DNA of 40,489 nucleotides from Bradyrhizobium genomosp. I (2014) (lineage in GTDB: Bacteria; Pseudomonadota; Alphaproteobacteria; Rhizobiales; Xanthobacteraceae): NCBI RefSeq assembly GCF_000261685.1, contig NZ_AJQE01000173.1:1-40489 (forward strand), read 5' to 3'. The notes beneath the pieces were generated by a model that did not search any database, was not told the origin of the DNA, and worked only from the letters and a program-made list of their open reading frames with translations. Of the stretch, positions 26,288 through 34,151 are shown piece after piece; positions within the stretch are counted from its first letter, which is position 1, and every line of letters begins with the position of its first letter. The translations under genes and the position numbers were made by a program.

Positions 26288-27487
26288 ATGTCGAAATCGT
26301 TCAGCGCATTCGGCCTTGCTGTGAGCGCCGTGGTGTTCACCTGTCTGCCGGCCGCAGCGCAAACCAAGGTCACCAACGAGGGCATCTCGGCAACCGAGAT
26401 CGTCATCGGCACTCACCAGGACCTGTCGGGTCCGATCAAGGGCTGGGGCGTCCCGGTCGCAAACGGCATGAAGATGGCCACCGAGGAGATCAATGCATCC
26501 GGCGGGATCAACGGCCGCAAGATTCGACTGGTCGTCGAGGACAGCGGCTATGATCCGAAAAAGGCCGTGCTGGCTTCGCAAAAACTGATCGAGCGCGACA
26601 AGATCTTCGCGATGGTGGGACCGATGGGATCACCGACAGTGCTCGCCGCGCAGGATATCCTCTTCGACGCCGGCGTCCTGCAGCTCTTCCCGCTGACGGC
26701 GGCCGAGTTCACCTTCAAGTTCGATCCGGCCAAGCCGCAGGAGCGATTGAAGTTCAACAATCTGCTGCCGTACGTCGAGAGCACACGGGCCGCGTTGAAA
26801 TACATGATGGAGTGGAAGGGCTTCAAGAAGCCCTGCATCATGCATCAGGACGACGAGTACGGGAAGAACGTGCTCGACGGCTTCAATCAGCAGCTCACCG
26901 CCATGAAGGCGCAGCCGGCGTCGATCACGAGCTACAAGCGCGGCGCCTCTGATTTCAGCGCGCAGATCGCCAAGATGAAGTCCGATGGCTGCGACCTCGT
27001 CGTGCTCGGCACCGTGCTTCGCGAGACCATCGGGGCGATGTCCGAAGCCAGGAAGCTCGGCTGGGACGTCACCTTCCTCGGCGCCACTCCCACCAACGTG
27101 ATGGAGGTCCCGGCGCTGGGCAAGGAAGCCGTCGAGGGTCTCTATGCAGCCAGCGGATTCGAAATTCCCTACGAGGATACGGCCAAGGGCAAGGTGAAGG
27201 ATTGGCTCGTCAACTACAAGAAGATGTTCAACGCAGACGCCAACACGCAGGCGATCATCGGCTACAACGCGATGATGACGTTCGCCTTCTACGCGAACAA
27301 GGCGGGCAAGGATCTGACGGGCCAGAAGATGTTGGACTCGCTCGAGTCAGGCGAGAAGTTCCTCGACATCTTCAACTCGCCGCCGACCAAGTTCTCCAAG
27401 ACCGACCATCTCGCCAACACCGTCACCCAGGTGCAGCAGGTCAAGGGCGGCCGCTGGGTGCTGGTGAAGGACAATCTGATGTTTTGA
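26288..27487 (+). CDS. Liv-type periplasmic substrate-binding protein
   Basis: 399 residues with a Sec signal peptide (MSKSFSAFGLAVSAVVFTCLPAAAQ). The fold is the two-lobe LivJ/LivK type: EIVIGTHQDLSGPIKGWGVPVANGMKMATEEINASGGINGRKIRLVVEDSGYDP, then MVGPMGSPTVLAAQDIL, then ASDFSAQIAKMKSDGCDLVVLGTVLRETIGAMSEARKLGW. A good ribosome-binding site (aggagaggag) precedes ATG 26288. It is the last gene of the unit and delivers the substrate to LivHM. Linkage to an acyl-CoA ligase rather than amino acid catabolic genes suggests a carboxylic acid or aromatic acid ligand instead of a branched-chain amino acid. Confidence 0.9.
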   Translation: MSKSFSAFGLAVSAVVFTCLPAAAQTKVTNEGISATEIVIGTHQDLSGPIKGWGVPVANGMKMATEEINASGGINGRKIRLVVEDSGYDPKKAVLASQKLIERDKIFAMVGPMGSPTVLAAQDILFDAGVLQLFPLTAAEFTFKFDPAKPQERLKFNNLLPYVESTRAALKYMMEWKGFKKPCIMHQDDEYGKNVLDGFNQQLTAMKAQPASITSYKRGASDFSAQIAKMKSDGCDLVVLGTVLRETIGAMSEARKLGWDVTFLGATPTNVMEVPALGKEAVEGLYAASGFEIPYEDTAKGKVKDWLVNYKKMFNADANTQAIIGYNAMMTFAFYANKAGKDLTGQKMLDSLESGEKFLDIFNSPPTKFSKTDHLANTVTQVQQVKGGRWVLVKDNLMF

Positions 27488-27498
27488 TGTTTGCTTTC

Positions 27499-27653
27499 AC
27501 CCTCCCCTGGGGGGAGGGTCGATCGCGCGAAGCGCGAGCGGGGTGGGGTGATCCCTCAACACGGGCACAGTTCGTTGGAGAGACCTTCACCCCACCCCGT
27601 CTCACATCTCGCTGCGCTCAATGTGAGCCGACCCTCCCCCTCCGGGGGAGGGT
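27499..27653. repeat. Palindromic repeat with accctcccc hairpins at both ends
   Basis: Hairpin 27499-27507/27511-27519 at the left and accctccccc/gggggagggt at about 27631-27653 at the right enclose a region that itself folds (gcgaagcgcgagcggggtgggg with caccccgtctcacatctcgctgcgc). It lies between the convergent liv unit and the LprI-like gene and can end both transcripts. Confidence 0.75.
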
Positions 27654-27659
27654 AAGGGT

Positions 27660-28775
27660 TCATGATCCCCCGCTCGCGTTGCCCGAGTTCACCGGCGCCA
27701 GCTCGTCCTCCCGGCAGCGCCAGCCGTCGGCGGCTTTCACGAACGCAAAGGTCCGCTGGATTCTCAGCCGGCGCGTGACGTTGAAGGCTTCTGCAGAACG
27801 CTCCTTGTTGCGGGCTTCCGGCTCCGGACGACCCGTCCTCGCGTCCCAGCAGGTGCCGGTGCAGGTGGAGGCGACCTTGCTGCACATGGTGAAGGGCGCC
27901 AGCACCGCCATCTCGATTTCGCCCGTGACCTGCGCCTCGTGCTCGGTCACCTGGCTTTCGATGGCGTAGACACGGTTGATGCGCAGGAAGTTGCCGCAGG
28001 AATTGGCCGCATGGATGCGCGCGGCGCAGAAATCGACGGCGTCGGTATCGGGCGAGCGGGCCGCGACCTGTCGGCCGAACACCTTTTTTGGATCGCCCTT
28101 CGCCGCGCGGATTTCATCGGTCTTGCGCTTCAAATGGTCGGCGAGACAATCCTCCGCGGAGTCGAGCTCCTGCAGCGGCACGTTCTCCTTGCCGACCAGG
28201 TTGCATTTGCGGTCGCGCTCTCTAGTCCACCTTCCATATTCGGCGAACGCAAAGCGGGCTGCGGTCGGGTCGAGCTTGCCGATCAGGCCGAGCGCCTGGC
28301 CGTTGAGCTCGGTTTCGGCAAGCGCCAGCGACGGGTCGGCGCAGATCAGCGCGCCCGCCGCGGTGTTGGCCGCGAGGCAGTCGAAATCGGGATCGCGCAC
28401 GATCGCGGCGCGCTCCTCGGTGACCTTGAGCAGGCACGTCTTCACCCGGTCGAAATCGTCGGGGCGGATCGCGGTCTGGCCGACGATGCCGCAGCCGAGG
28501 TTGCGCTGACGGATCCAGATTGCATTCTCCTCGATTGCAGGCAGGCGATCGGGCAGGCGGGCGAGCCGCGCCTCGATCGCCGTGCTCAGCCTCTCGGCTG
28601 CGGCGGCAAGCTCGGCGTCACCGCAGAACAATTGGTTGCCGGGATCGCGTATCTGCTGGCAGTTGTTCCTGGCAAACAGCGGCAGCCTGTCGGCGATCGA
28701 GCGTTCGGATTGCGCGGAGGCGGGCGCCGCCGGCAATGCCAGCAGCACAAGCACTGGCAGCACGATGAATCGCAT
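27660..28775 (-). CDS. Secreted LprI-like protein with two Cys-containing repeats
   Basis: 371 residues with a signal peptide (MRFIVLPVLVLLALPAAPASAQ). Two related units of about 70-80 residues resemble the LprI/DUF1311 domain: NCQQIRDPGNQLFCGDAELAAAAERL...IWIRQRNLGCG and DCLAANTAAGALICADPSLALAETELNG...YGRWTRERDRKCN. Each has the C-x-x-A/Q...C-x-D-x-x-L pattern and a closing W-x-R-x-R-x-x-C. The C-terminal third (about 240-371) is another Cys-rich domain with GEIEMAVLAPF and an ending EDELAPVNSGNASGGS. LprI family members act in the periplasm, in some cases as lysozyme inhibitors. The extra C-terminal domain is unassigned. Confidence 0.75.
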   Translation of the reverse strand: MRFIVLPVLVLLALPAAPASAQSERSIADRLPLFARNNCQQIRDPGNQLFCGDAELAAAAERLSTAIEARLARLPDRLPAIEENAIWIRQRNLGCGIVGQTAIRPDDFDRVKTCLLKVTEERAAIVRDPDFDCLAANTAAGALICADPSLALAETELNGQALGLIGKLDPTAARFAFAEYGRWTRERDRKCNLVGKENVPLQELDSAEDCLADHLKRKTDEIRAAKGDPKKVFGRQVAARSPDTDAVDFCAARIHAANSCGNFLRINRVYAIESQVTEHEAQVTGEIEMAVLAPFTMCSKVASTCTGTCWDARTGRPEPEARNKERSAEAFNVTRRLRIQRTFAFVKAADGWRCREDELAPVNSGNASGGS

Positions 28776-28872
28776 TCCAGTCGCCCCCGGATGGAAGCCG
28801 CCATGCTAGCGCCTGGGATCGCGCGGCGAAATGGGTTTGTGGTGGGGGCTGGATCCGTCCGGGCTGCAACGA

Positions 28873-29604
28873 TCAACGCGCTTCGGCGACTTCCATCGAG
28901 ATCCGCACCGGTTCGTCGACATATTTCATCACGGCCGACCGGTAGAGCACGAACAGCGGTTGATAGCTCCGCGCAGCGTCGTCCTCGACCATCGCCATGC
29001 GGCGGTTGTCGAGCATCAGCCAGTGGCCGTCGAGCCGTGCAGCGGCAATCGCGTGCTCCTCGGCGGCGCGGGTGTCGCGCACCACGAGGATGCGGAGGTC
29101 TTCGGGGGGAACGCCCGCCAGCCGCAGCGCGGCGAGCTTGGCGATCGCATAATCTTCGCAATCGCCGGCGCCGCGCGCGAAGGTCGCAAGCGGCGAGCTC
29201 CAGACGTCGTCGCTGCCGTCATTGGCGGCGTGGATGGCGAGGTTGATGGCGCGGTTGGTCTCGCCGAGGCGTGCGCGGCCGTCGCGGGCGCGGGCCTGGT
29301 CGACGATGGCGAGCAGCTTCAGGGCCGCAGGGGATGCGCAATTGTCCCGGTCACCGTCGCACAGCGCGAGCTGCACCATCTCGTCGTCGAGCTTGTCCTT
29401 CAGCGCGGACCATTTCTGCTGGAGGCCGCCGGACGAGATGGCGAAGGCGAACACGCCGAACGGTTCGGCGGATTTGCGCACGACGACGCCGGCGCCCGGT
29501 GACAGCAGCGTGCCGGCGCGAAGCTCGGCGGCCGATCCGAGCAGGATCAAGCCGCACAAGACGAGAATTGCGCGCCAGGTGCGCGAGCGGGCAGCGGTCT
29601 CCAT
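28873..29604 (-). CDS. Transglutaminase-like periplasmic cysteine peptidase (BTLCP/LapG-like)
   Basis: 243 residues with an N-terminal hydrophobic signal or anchor (WRAILVLCGLILLGSAAELRAG). The catalytic triad of the bacterial transglutaminase-like cysteine peptidase family is present: C149 in GAGDCEDYAIAK, H184 in EEHAIAAAR, D199 in LMLDNR. In Pseudomonas the family member LapG cleaves the N-terminus of the giant adhesin LapA under LapD/c-di-GMP control; in alphaproteobacteria many relatives are uncharacterised. Here it is divergent from a large VCBS-repeat, RTX-like protein, the kind of substrate LapG enzymes release. No LapD is in the window. The start ATG 29604 is supported by the signal sequence position. 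Confidence 0.85.
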   Translation of the reverse strand: METAARSRTWRAILVLCGLILLGSAAELRAGTLLSPGAGVVVRKSAEPFGVFAFAISSGGLQQKWSALKDKLDDEMVQLALCDGDRDNCASPAALKLLAIVDQARARDGRARLGETNRAINLAIHAANDGSDDVWSSPLATFARGAGDCEDYAIAKLAALRLAGVPPEDLRILVVRDTRAAEEHAIAAARLDGHWLMLDNRRMAMVEDDAARSYQPLFVLYRSAVMKYVDEPVRISMEVAEAR

Positions 29605-30225
29605 CTGACATCCCCTTCCCGAGTTTCGCGAGATCCCCCTCGATCTCGACGTGCCGGGCTTTGTTGCTTTCGCGGAGATAGTGCGAGGCGGGCCGTTTTG
29701 TTCTGCTTAACGCGCCCGGCAGGGTTTCCCAAAACCATGGGACAGGCTGAAACAAGCCTGTCCAAATTGCGTAAAATTTTACGATTCGGAGGTTAGGAGG
29801 GCCGCGCTGCCGCGAAATGGAATCAGATGCAGGCACAAGTTGCGAGGCCGCCGATTCTGCGTCCTATGGCTAACAGACCGCTATTTCACGGTTTTTGTTA
29901 GTTAGGTCACAGATTTTGCTCCGTATTTGCCGCAGGATCTCACAGGGCATCATGCAAGGAAGATAACGCAAGTATCCATTCGACCAATTTTACATTAAAC
30001 GACTTGGAATGATGGGAAATGCGTGCATCTAAGCTCATTTCGACTGCAGAATGCTTGGAATGTTACTTCAGCTACTCTGGGAAGGCGCCGGCCTGCGGGG
30101 GCTCCTATGGCCAAGTGATGCGGAATCACACAAGCAATAGACGGTTTCGCTAAGGACTTGGTAATGCTAAGCAAGCTTAGGCAGTCGATACTTACTTAGA
30201 TTTTAACCCTTTTTACGGTGCCCGG
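29605..30225. promoter_or_regulatory. 621-base divergent spacer rich in dyads, without a supported gene
   Basis: It is AT-richer than its surroundings. It contains a 9-bp hairpin (29740-29748/29755-29763), a perfect 14-base palindrome CGTAAAATTTTACG (29770-29783), a dyad CTAAGC-aa-GCTTAG (30167-30180) and a short frame 30164-30199 with a ribosome-binding site. I see no sigma-54 match and no further open frame worth calling. The length and structure suggest regulated transcription of both the peptidase and the FecR/VCBS gene. Confidence 0.6.
30164..30199 (+). CDS. Possible 11-residue leader peptide upstream of the FecR/VCBS gene
   Basis: ATG 30164 follows AAGGA (30152-30156) at seven bases and reads MLSKLRQSILT before TAG 30197-30199. 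The frame differs from that of the main gene and stops 26 bases before its TTG. It overlaps the dyad at 30167-30180. It may be a regulatory leader, or the ribosome-binding site could be chance. Confidence 0.25.
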   Translation: MLSKLRQSILT

Positions 30226-33200
30226 TTGAACTACGCTGGCAAACTTGACGCCGCGACCTCCTTGGACGGCCAGGATTCCAGCTCGCCTGCCCACGTCCAT
30301 GCCGATTCGTTTGCGGCCAAGCCCTTCATCGCAAAGGCGCATGGCCATGTGCCCGATGGCGCGTTCGTTGTTCCCGACCCGAACCTGATCTTCAACGGCG
30401 AGTTCAAGCGCGCCGGCCTCGATCTCGTGCTGTCCCACGAAGGTCACGAGTTCGTGGTTCACGATTATTTCAGGGGCGACAAGCGCGCCGCGATCGCCTC
30501 GCCTGACGGCGCCCACCTCACCGGCGACATCGTCAACGCCCTTACCGGCCACGTCGAGGTTGCCCAGGCCGCGCCCGGCGCGGCTGCGGCCCAGGTCATC
30601 GGCCACGTCACAAAACTCTCGGGCAGCGCGACCGCGATCCGCAACGGCGTTTCGGTCATCCTGAACAACGGCGACAATGTCGAGAAGGGCGACGTGGTCT
30701 CGACCGGCGCCGATTCGACGCTCGGCATCACCTTCATCGACGGCACCGTGTTCGGCCTGTCCTCCAATGCGCGGATGGTGCTGAACGAGATGGTCTACGA
30801 CCCCAACGGGTCGAGCAACTCCTCGCTGCTCAGCCTGGTCGCGGGCACCATCACCTTCGTCGCCGGCGAGACCGCCAAGCACGGCGACATGAAGGTCGAC
30901 ACGCCGGTCGCGACCATGGGCATCCGCGGCACCGCGGTGCTGACCCAGATCAACTTCGTCGTTCCCGCCGGCGGCGGCGATCCGCAGCCGCAGGCGAGCT
31001 TCCAGGTGCTGGTCGAGCCGAACGGTACGACCGGCTCCTACATCCTGTTCGACAAGATCACGCTGCTGCCGATCGCGACGGTCAACCAGGCCGGCCAGAT
31101 GATCCAGATCAGCGGCGGCAACGTGTCGATCGGCAATGCGCTGATGTCGCCGGAAATTCAGAAGCTGATCACGGACGTGTTCACGCTGAAGTTCACCGAC
31201 AACAACACCAACACCAAGCTGACCACGAACTTCACCGACACGATCACGCCGATCAGCCTGGACTTCGTGTTCAAGTCGGGGTCCGGCGCCGCCGCGATCG
31301 CGACATTCGTCAGTCTCACTCCGCAGGGACGCGACGGCCCCAGCAATCCCACGCCGCCCGTCACCCGTATTCCCGGCCAGCCGATAGCGCAAAGCTTCGA
31401 TGCCGGCGGCATTGTGAAGACGGCGTTCGCGCTGACCGAGCGTACCGACACCACCGGCGACACGCAGGCCGATACTGTCACCGGCCTGATCAGGTTCGTC
31501 GATCAAAACCTCGGCGATCGGCCGACGGTGAGCGTGAGCCTCGCCGAGGCGCCGAACTACGTCTACAAGAGCGCCGGCCAGCAGGACGTCACCGGCTCGC
31601 TCACCGAGCTCCAGAAGAACAACATCGCGGCGACCCAGATCCAGATCGGTGTCGTCGCCGACCCCGCCAACGAGAACAACGGTTCGGCGGTCTGGACCTA
31701 CACGATCCCCGACAACGTCTTCGACTTCCTCGCGGCCGGCGAAACCCTGACGCTGACCTACATGGTTCGCGTCGACACCAATTTCGTGGTGAACCCCGAG
31801 TCCAGGTTCATCCCGATCACCATCACGATCACGGGGACCAACGACAAGCCTACCGTGGCGACGTCGGGCGGAAACGTCATCGAGAAGGTCGGGACCGGCA
31901 ACGAGGCCCTGGACACCATCACGGGCACGGTTACCTTCACCGACGTCGATCTGACGGACCGGCCGATCGTGAGCGCTGAGCTCTCGTCCACCCAGCCGTT
32001 CAAATATCTCGATGCGGAAGGCAACGACATCACCGCCACGCTGACGCCCGCGCAGCTCGCGGCGATCGCCGCCGTCAAGGTGCCGCTGTCCGTAGTTCAG
32101 GGCGCTGGAAACGGCAACAACGGCTCGGCCACCTGGACCTACAGCGTCCCCGATCACTTGTTCGACTTCCTTGCCGAGGACGAGAAGCTGATCCTCAACT
32201 ACGTGGTGCAGGTCGATGACGGGCATGGCGGCATCGTCAGCACGCCGCTCACGGTGTCCATCAATGGCGCGGACGTCAATGTCGAAGGCACCAACGACGT
32301 GCCGACGATCATCGAGGACGATACGACCTCGACCGGCGCGGTGACCGAGGATGCGGCGGCGCCGCTCGTGGCCAACGGCATCATCGCATTCAACGATCCC
32401 GATCTCACGGACACCCACACCGCAAGCTTCGAGCTGAAGTCGACGAATTCGAGCGCGCATCTGCCCGGCTTCAGCGCCGGCACCTCGCATATCGGCACGT
32501 TCTCGCTTGGAGCGGTGAGCGAGAGCCCGGGCGCCGGCACGGAAGGGTCGGTGAGCTGGACCTTCACGATCGATGCCAACGATCCGATGCTGCAGTCGCT
32601 GGCCGAAGGCCAGACCATCACGCAGGTCTACACCGTCACGTTCGACGATCATCATGGTGGCATCGTTAGCCAGGACGTGACCATCACGATCACGGGTGTC
32701 AACGACGCGCCGACGATCACGAGCGACGTCGACGCGGCAAAGGGCGCGGTCACCGAGGACGAGGGCTCGCCGCTTTTGACATGCGGCACGCTGGCGATCC
32801 AGGACGTCGACCTGATCGACACCCATACGGCGGAGTGGTCGTTCAAGTCGTCGTGCGTCAGCACGGATCTGCCGGGCTTCGGGGACGGTTCGCATATCGG
32901 CACCTTCTCGATCGGCTCGGTGTCCGAATCCAACGCCGACACCAGCAACGGTGCGACGCTGGACTGGCACTTCTGCCTCGACAACAGCAATGCGGTGCTG
33001 CAGTCGCTGGCGGAGGGGCAGACCATCACGCAGGTCTACACCGTCACGTTCGACGATCATCACGGCGGCAAGGTGAGCCAGGACGTCACCGTCACGATTA
33101 CCGGCACGAACGACGCGCCGACGCTCGCCGATCTCGACATCGGCCCGCTCACGGACACTGTCGCGGCCGACACGTTCGCCAATCTCACCGGCCAATTGTC

Positions 33201-34083
33201 CGGAACGGATGTCGACAGCGGCGAGACGGCGACACTGACCTATGCCGTTCTGGACGCGGATCATCATGCGGTGACGACGGTTGCGGGACTGTACGGCTCG
33301 CTGACGGTTAACCCCGACGGCGGCTACAGCTACATTCCCGACGCGACGGCGATCAACGCGCTGCCGGAAGGATGCTATACGGATACGTTCACCGTCCAGA
33401 CCATGGACGCGCATGGCGCGACCGGCACGGCAACGCTCACGGTGGACGTGACTGGCGCGAACGACACGACCTCTGCGCCCGTGATCAACCTCGACCAGAT
33501 CAGCGTCTCGCAGGAAGGCGACCAGGTCTTCGTCCACGGCATCACGGTCAGCGACGCCGACGCTGCCGTCGATGAAACCTTCACGCTCGCCGCGTCCGCG
33601 GATTCGGGCACCTATGTGGACCCCGCATCGACCTCCGACACGTTGGCCAACCTCAATTCGGCGCTCCAGACGCTGACATACACCGATCCGAGCCAGAGCC
33701 CGGCTGAGACGGACAAGGTCGTGATCACCGTGACCGACGGCCACGGTGCGAGCGATACGGTCAATTTGATCTTCAACCTGAACGAACAAGGCCCGGTGAG
33801 CCTCGCCAGCACCAACGGCAAGGACGTGCTGTTCGGGACCGGCTATCAGGATCAGTTCGTGTTCGCTGCCGACTCTAACCACGACACGATCCTCGATTTT
33901 GAGCACGGTCAGGACCACATCAACCTGACGGCGGTTGTGGCGACCGATATCGACGCGGCATGGATAGCCCAGCATGTGGCGGCCTCGGGAGCTGATACCC
34001 TGATCACGATCAATGCGACGGACACCATCCTCCTGAAGGGTGTCGCCCAGGTCCAGGCGAGCGACTTCATCGTCCACGCCTGA
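30226..34083 (+). CDS. FecR-domain/VCBS-repeat surface protein with RTX-like C-terminus
   Basis: 1285 residues from TTG 30226; an in-frame TAG at 30178-30180 leaves no ATG or GTG start. There is no Sec signal. Residues about 54-105 (LIFNGEFKRAGLDLVLSHEG...) resemble the prefix segment of large type-I-secreted adhesins. An Ala-rich stretch follows (QAAPGAAAAQ, 114-123). Residues 124-255 form a FecR-like domain with the MGIRGTAV motif at 231-238. VCBS/cadherin-like repeats end at GTND/GVND/GAND motifs at about 537, 688, 824, 960 and 1077; the third and fourth are exactly 136 residues apart and nearly identical in DNA. The end (NGKDVLFGTGYQDQFVFAADSNHDTILDFEHGQDHINL, from 1197) is RTX/T1SS-like. 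It is probably exported by a type I system and surface-displayed. The CHASE2 cyclase follows after 68 bases. Confidence 0.85.
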   Translation: MNYAGKLDAATSLDGQDSSSPAHVHADSFAAKPFIAKAHGHVPDGAFVVPDPNLIFNGEFKRAGLDLVLSHEGHEFVVHDYFRGDKRAAIASPDGAHLTGDIVNALTGHVEVAQAAPGAAAAQVIGHVTKLSGSATAIRNGVSVILNNGDNVEKGDVVSTGADSTLGITFIDGTVFGLSSNARMVLNEMVYDPNGSSNSSLLSLVAGTITFVAGETAKHGDMKVDTPVATMGIRGTAVLTQINFVVPAGGGDPQPQASFQVLVEPNGTTGSYILFDKITLLPIATVNQAGQMIQISGGNVSIGNALMSPEIQKLITDVFTLKFTDNNTNTKLTTNFTDTITPISLDFVFKSGSGAAAIATFVSLTPQGRDGPSNPTPPVTRIPGQPIAQSFDAGGIVKTAFALTERTDTTGDTQADTVTGLIRFVDQNLGDRPTVSVSLAEAPNYVYKSAGQQDVTGSLTELQKNNIAATQIQIGVVADPANENNGSAVWTYTIPDNVFDFLAAGETLTLTYMVRVDTNFVVNPESRFIPITITITGTNDKPTVATSGGNVIEKVGTGNEALDTITGTVTFTDVDLTDRPIVSAELSSTQPFKYLDAEGNDITATLTPAQLAAIAAVKVPLSVVQGAGNGNNGSATWTYSVPDHLFDFLAEDEKLILNYVVQVDDGHGGIVSTPLTVSINGADVNVEGTNDVPTIIEDDTTSTGAVTEDAAAPLVANGIIAFNDPDLTDTHTASFELKSTNSSAHLPGFSAGTSHIGTFSLGAVSESPGAGTEGSVSWTFTIDANDPMLQSLAEGQTITQVYTVTFDDHHGGIVSQDVTITITGVNDAPTITSDVDAAKGAVTEDEGSPLLTCGTLAIQDVDLIDTHTAEWSFKSSCVSTDLPGFGDGSHIGTFSIGSVSESNADTSNGATLDWHFCLDNSNAVLQSLAEGQTITQVYTVTFDDHHGGKVSQDVTVTITGTNDAPTLADLDIGPLTDTVAADTFANLTGQLSGTDVDSGETATLTYAVLDADHHAVTTVAGLYGSLTVNPDGGYSYIPDATAINALPEGCYTDTFTVQTMDAHGATGTATLTVDVTGANDTTSAPVINLDQISVSQEGDQVFVHGITVSDADAAVDETFTLAASADSGTYVDPASTSDTLANLNSALQTLTYTDPSQSPAETDKVVITVTDGHGASDTVNLIFNLNEQGPVSLASTNGKDVLFGTGYQDQFVFAADSNHDTILDFEHGQDHINLTAVVATDIDAAWIAQHVAASGADTLITINATDTILLKGVAQVQASDFIVHA
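32589..33097 (+). repeat. Internal direct repeat of about 97 bases, 408 bases apart, within the VCBS gene
   Basis: The text from ctgcagtcgctggc to gccaggacgt near 32589-32685 recurs near 32997-33094 with only a few third-position changes. The offset is 408 bases (136 codons), equal to the repeat period of the protein. Confidence 0.8.
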
Positions 34084-34151
34084 TCGCTGCGCGATCGTCC
34101 GCGAGCCGATCCGCGCTGCCGTTCGCCATCAAAGCGTGATATTCCACCAGC

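Noticed and set aside
30559..30597. LapG cleavage site (TAAG/PAAG-type) in the Ala-rich segment of the FecR/VCBS protein
   Set aside because: The segment reads AAPG and AAAAQ; no exact consensus site is present, so I only suggest it as a place to look.
30196..34077. 1293-residue reverse-strand open frame covering the FecR/VCBS gene
   Set aside because: It mirrors the forward gene, is Arg/Asp/Val-rich with no domain motif, and the forward frame shows FecR, VCBS and RTX features.
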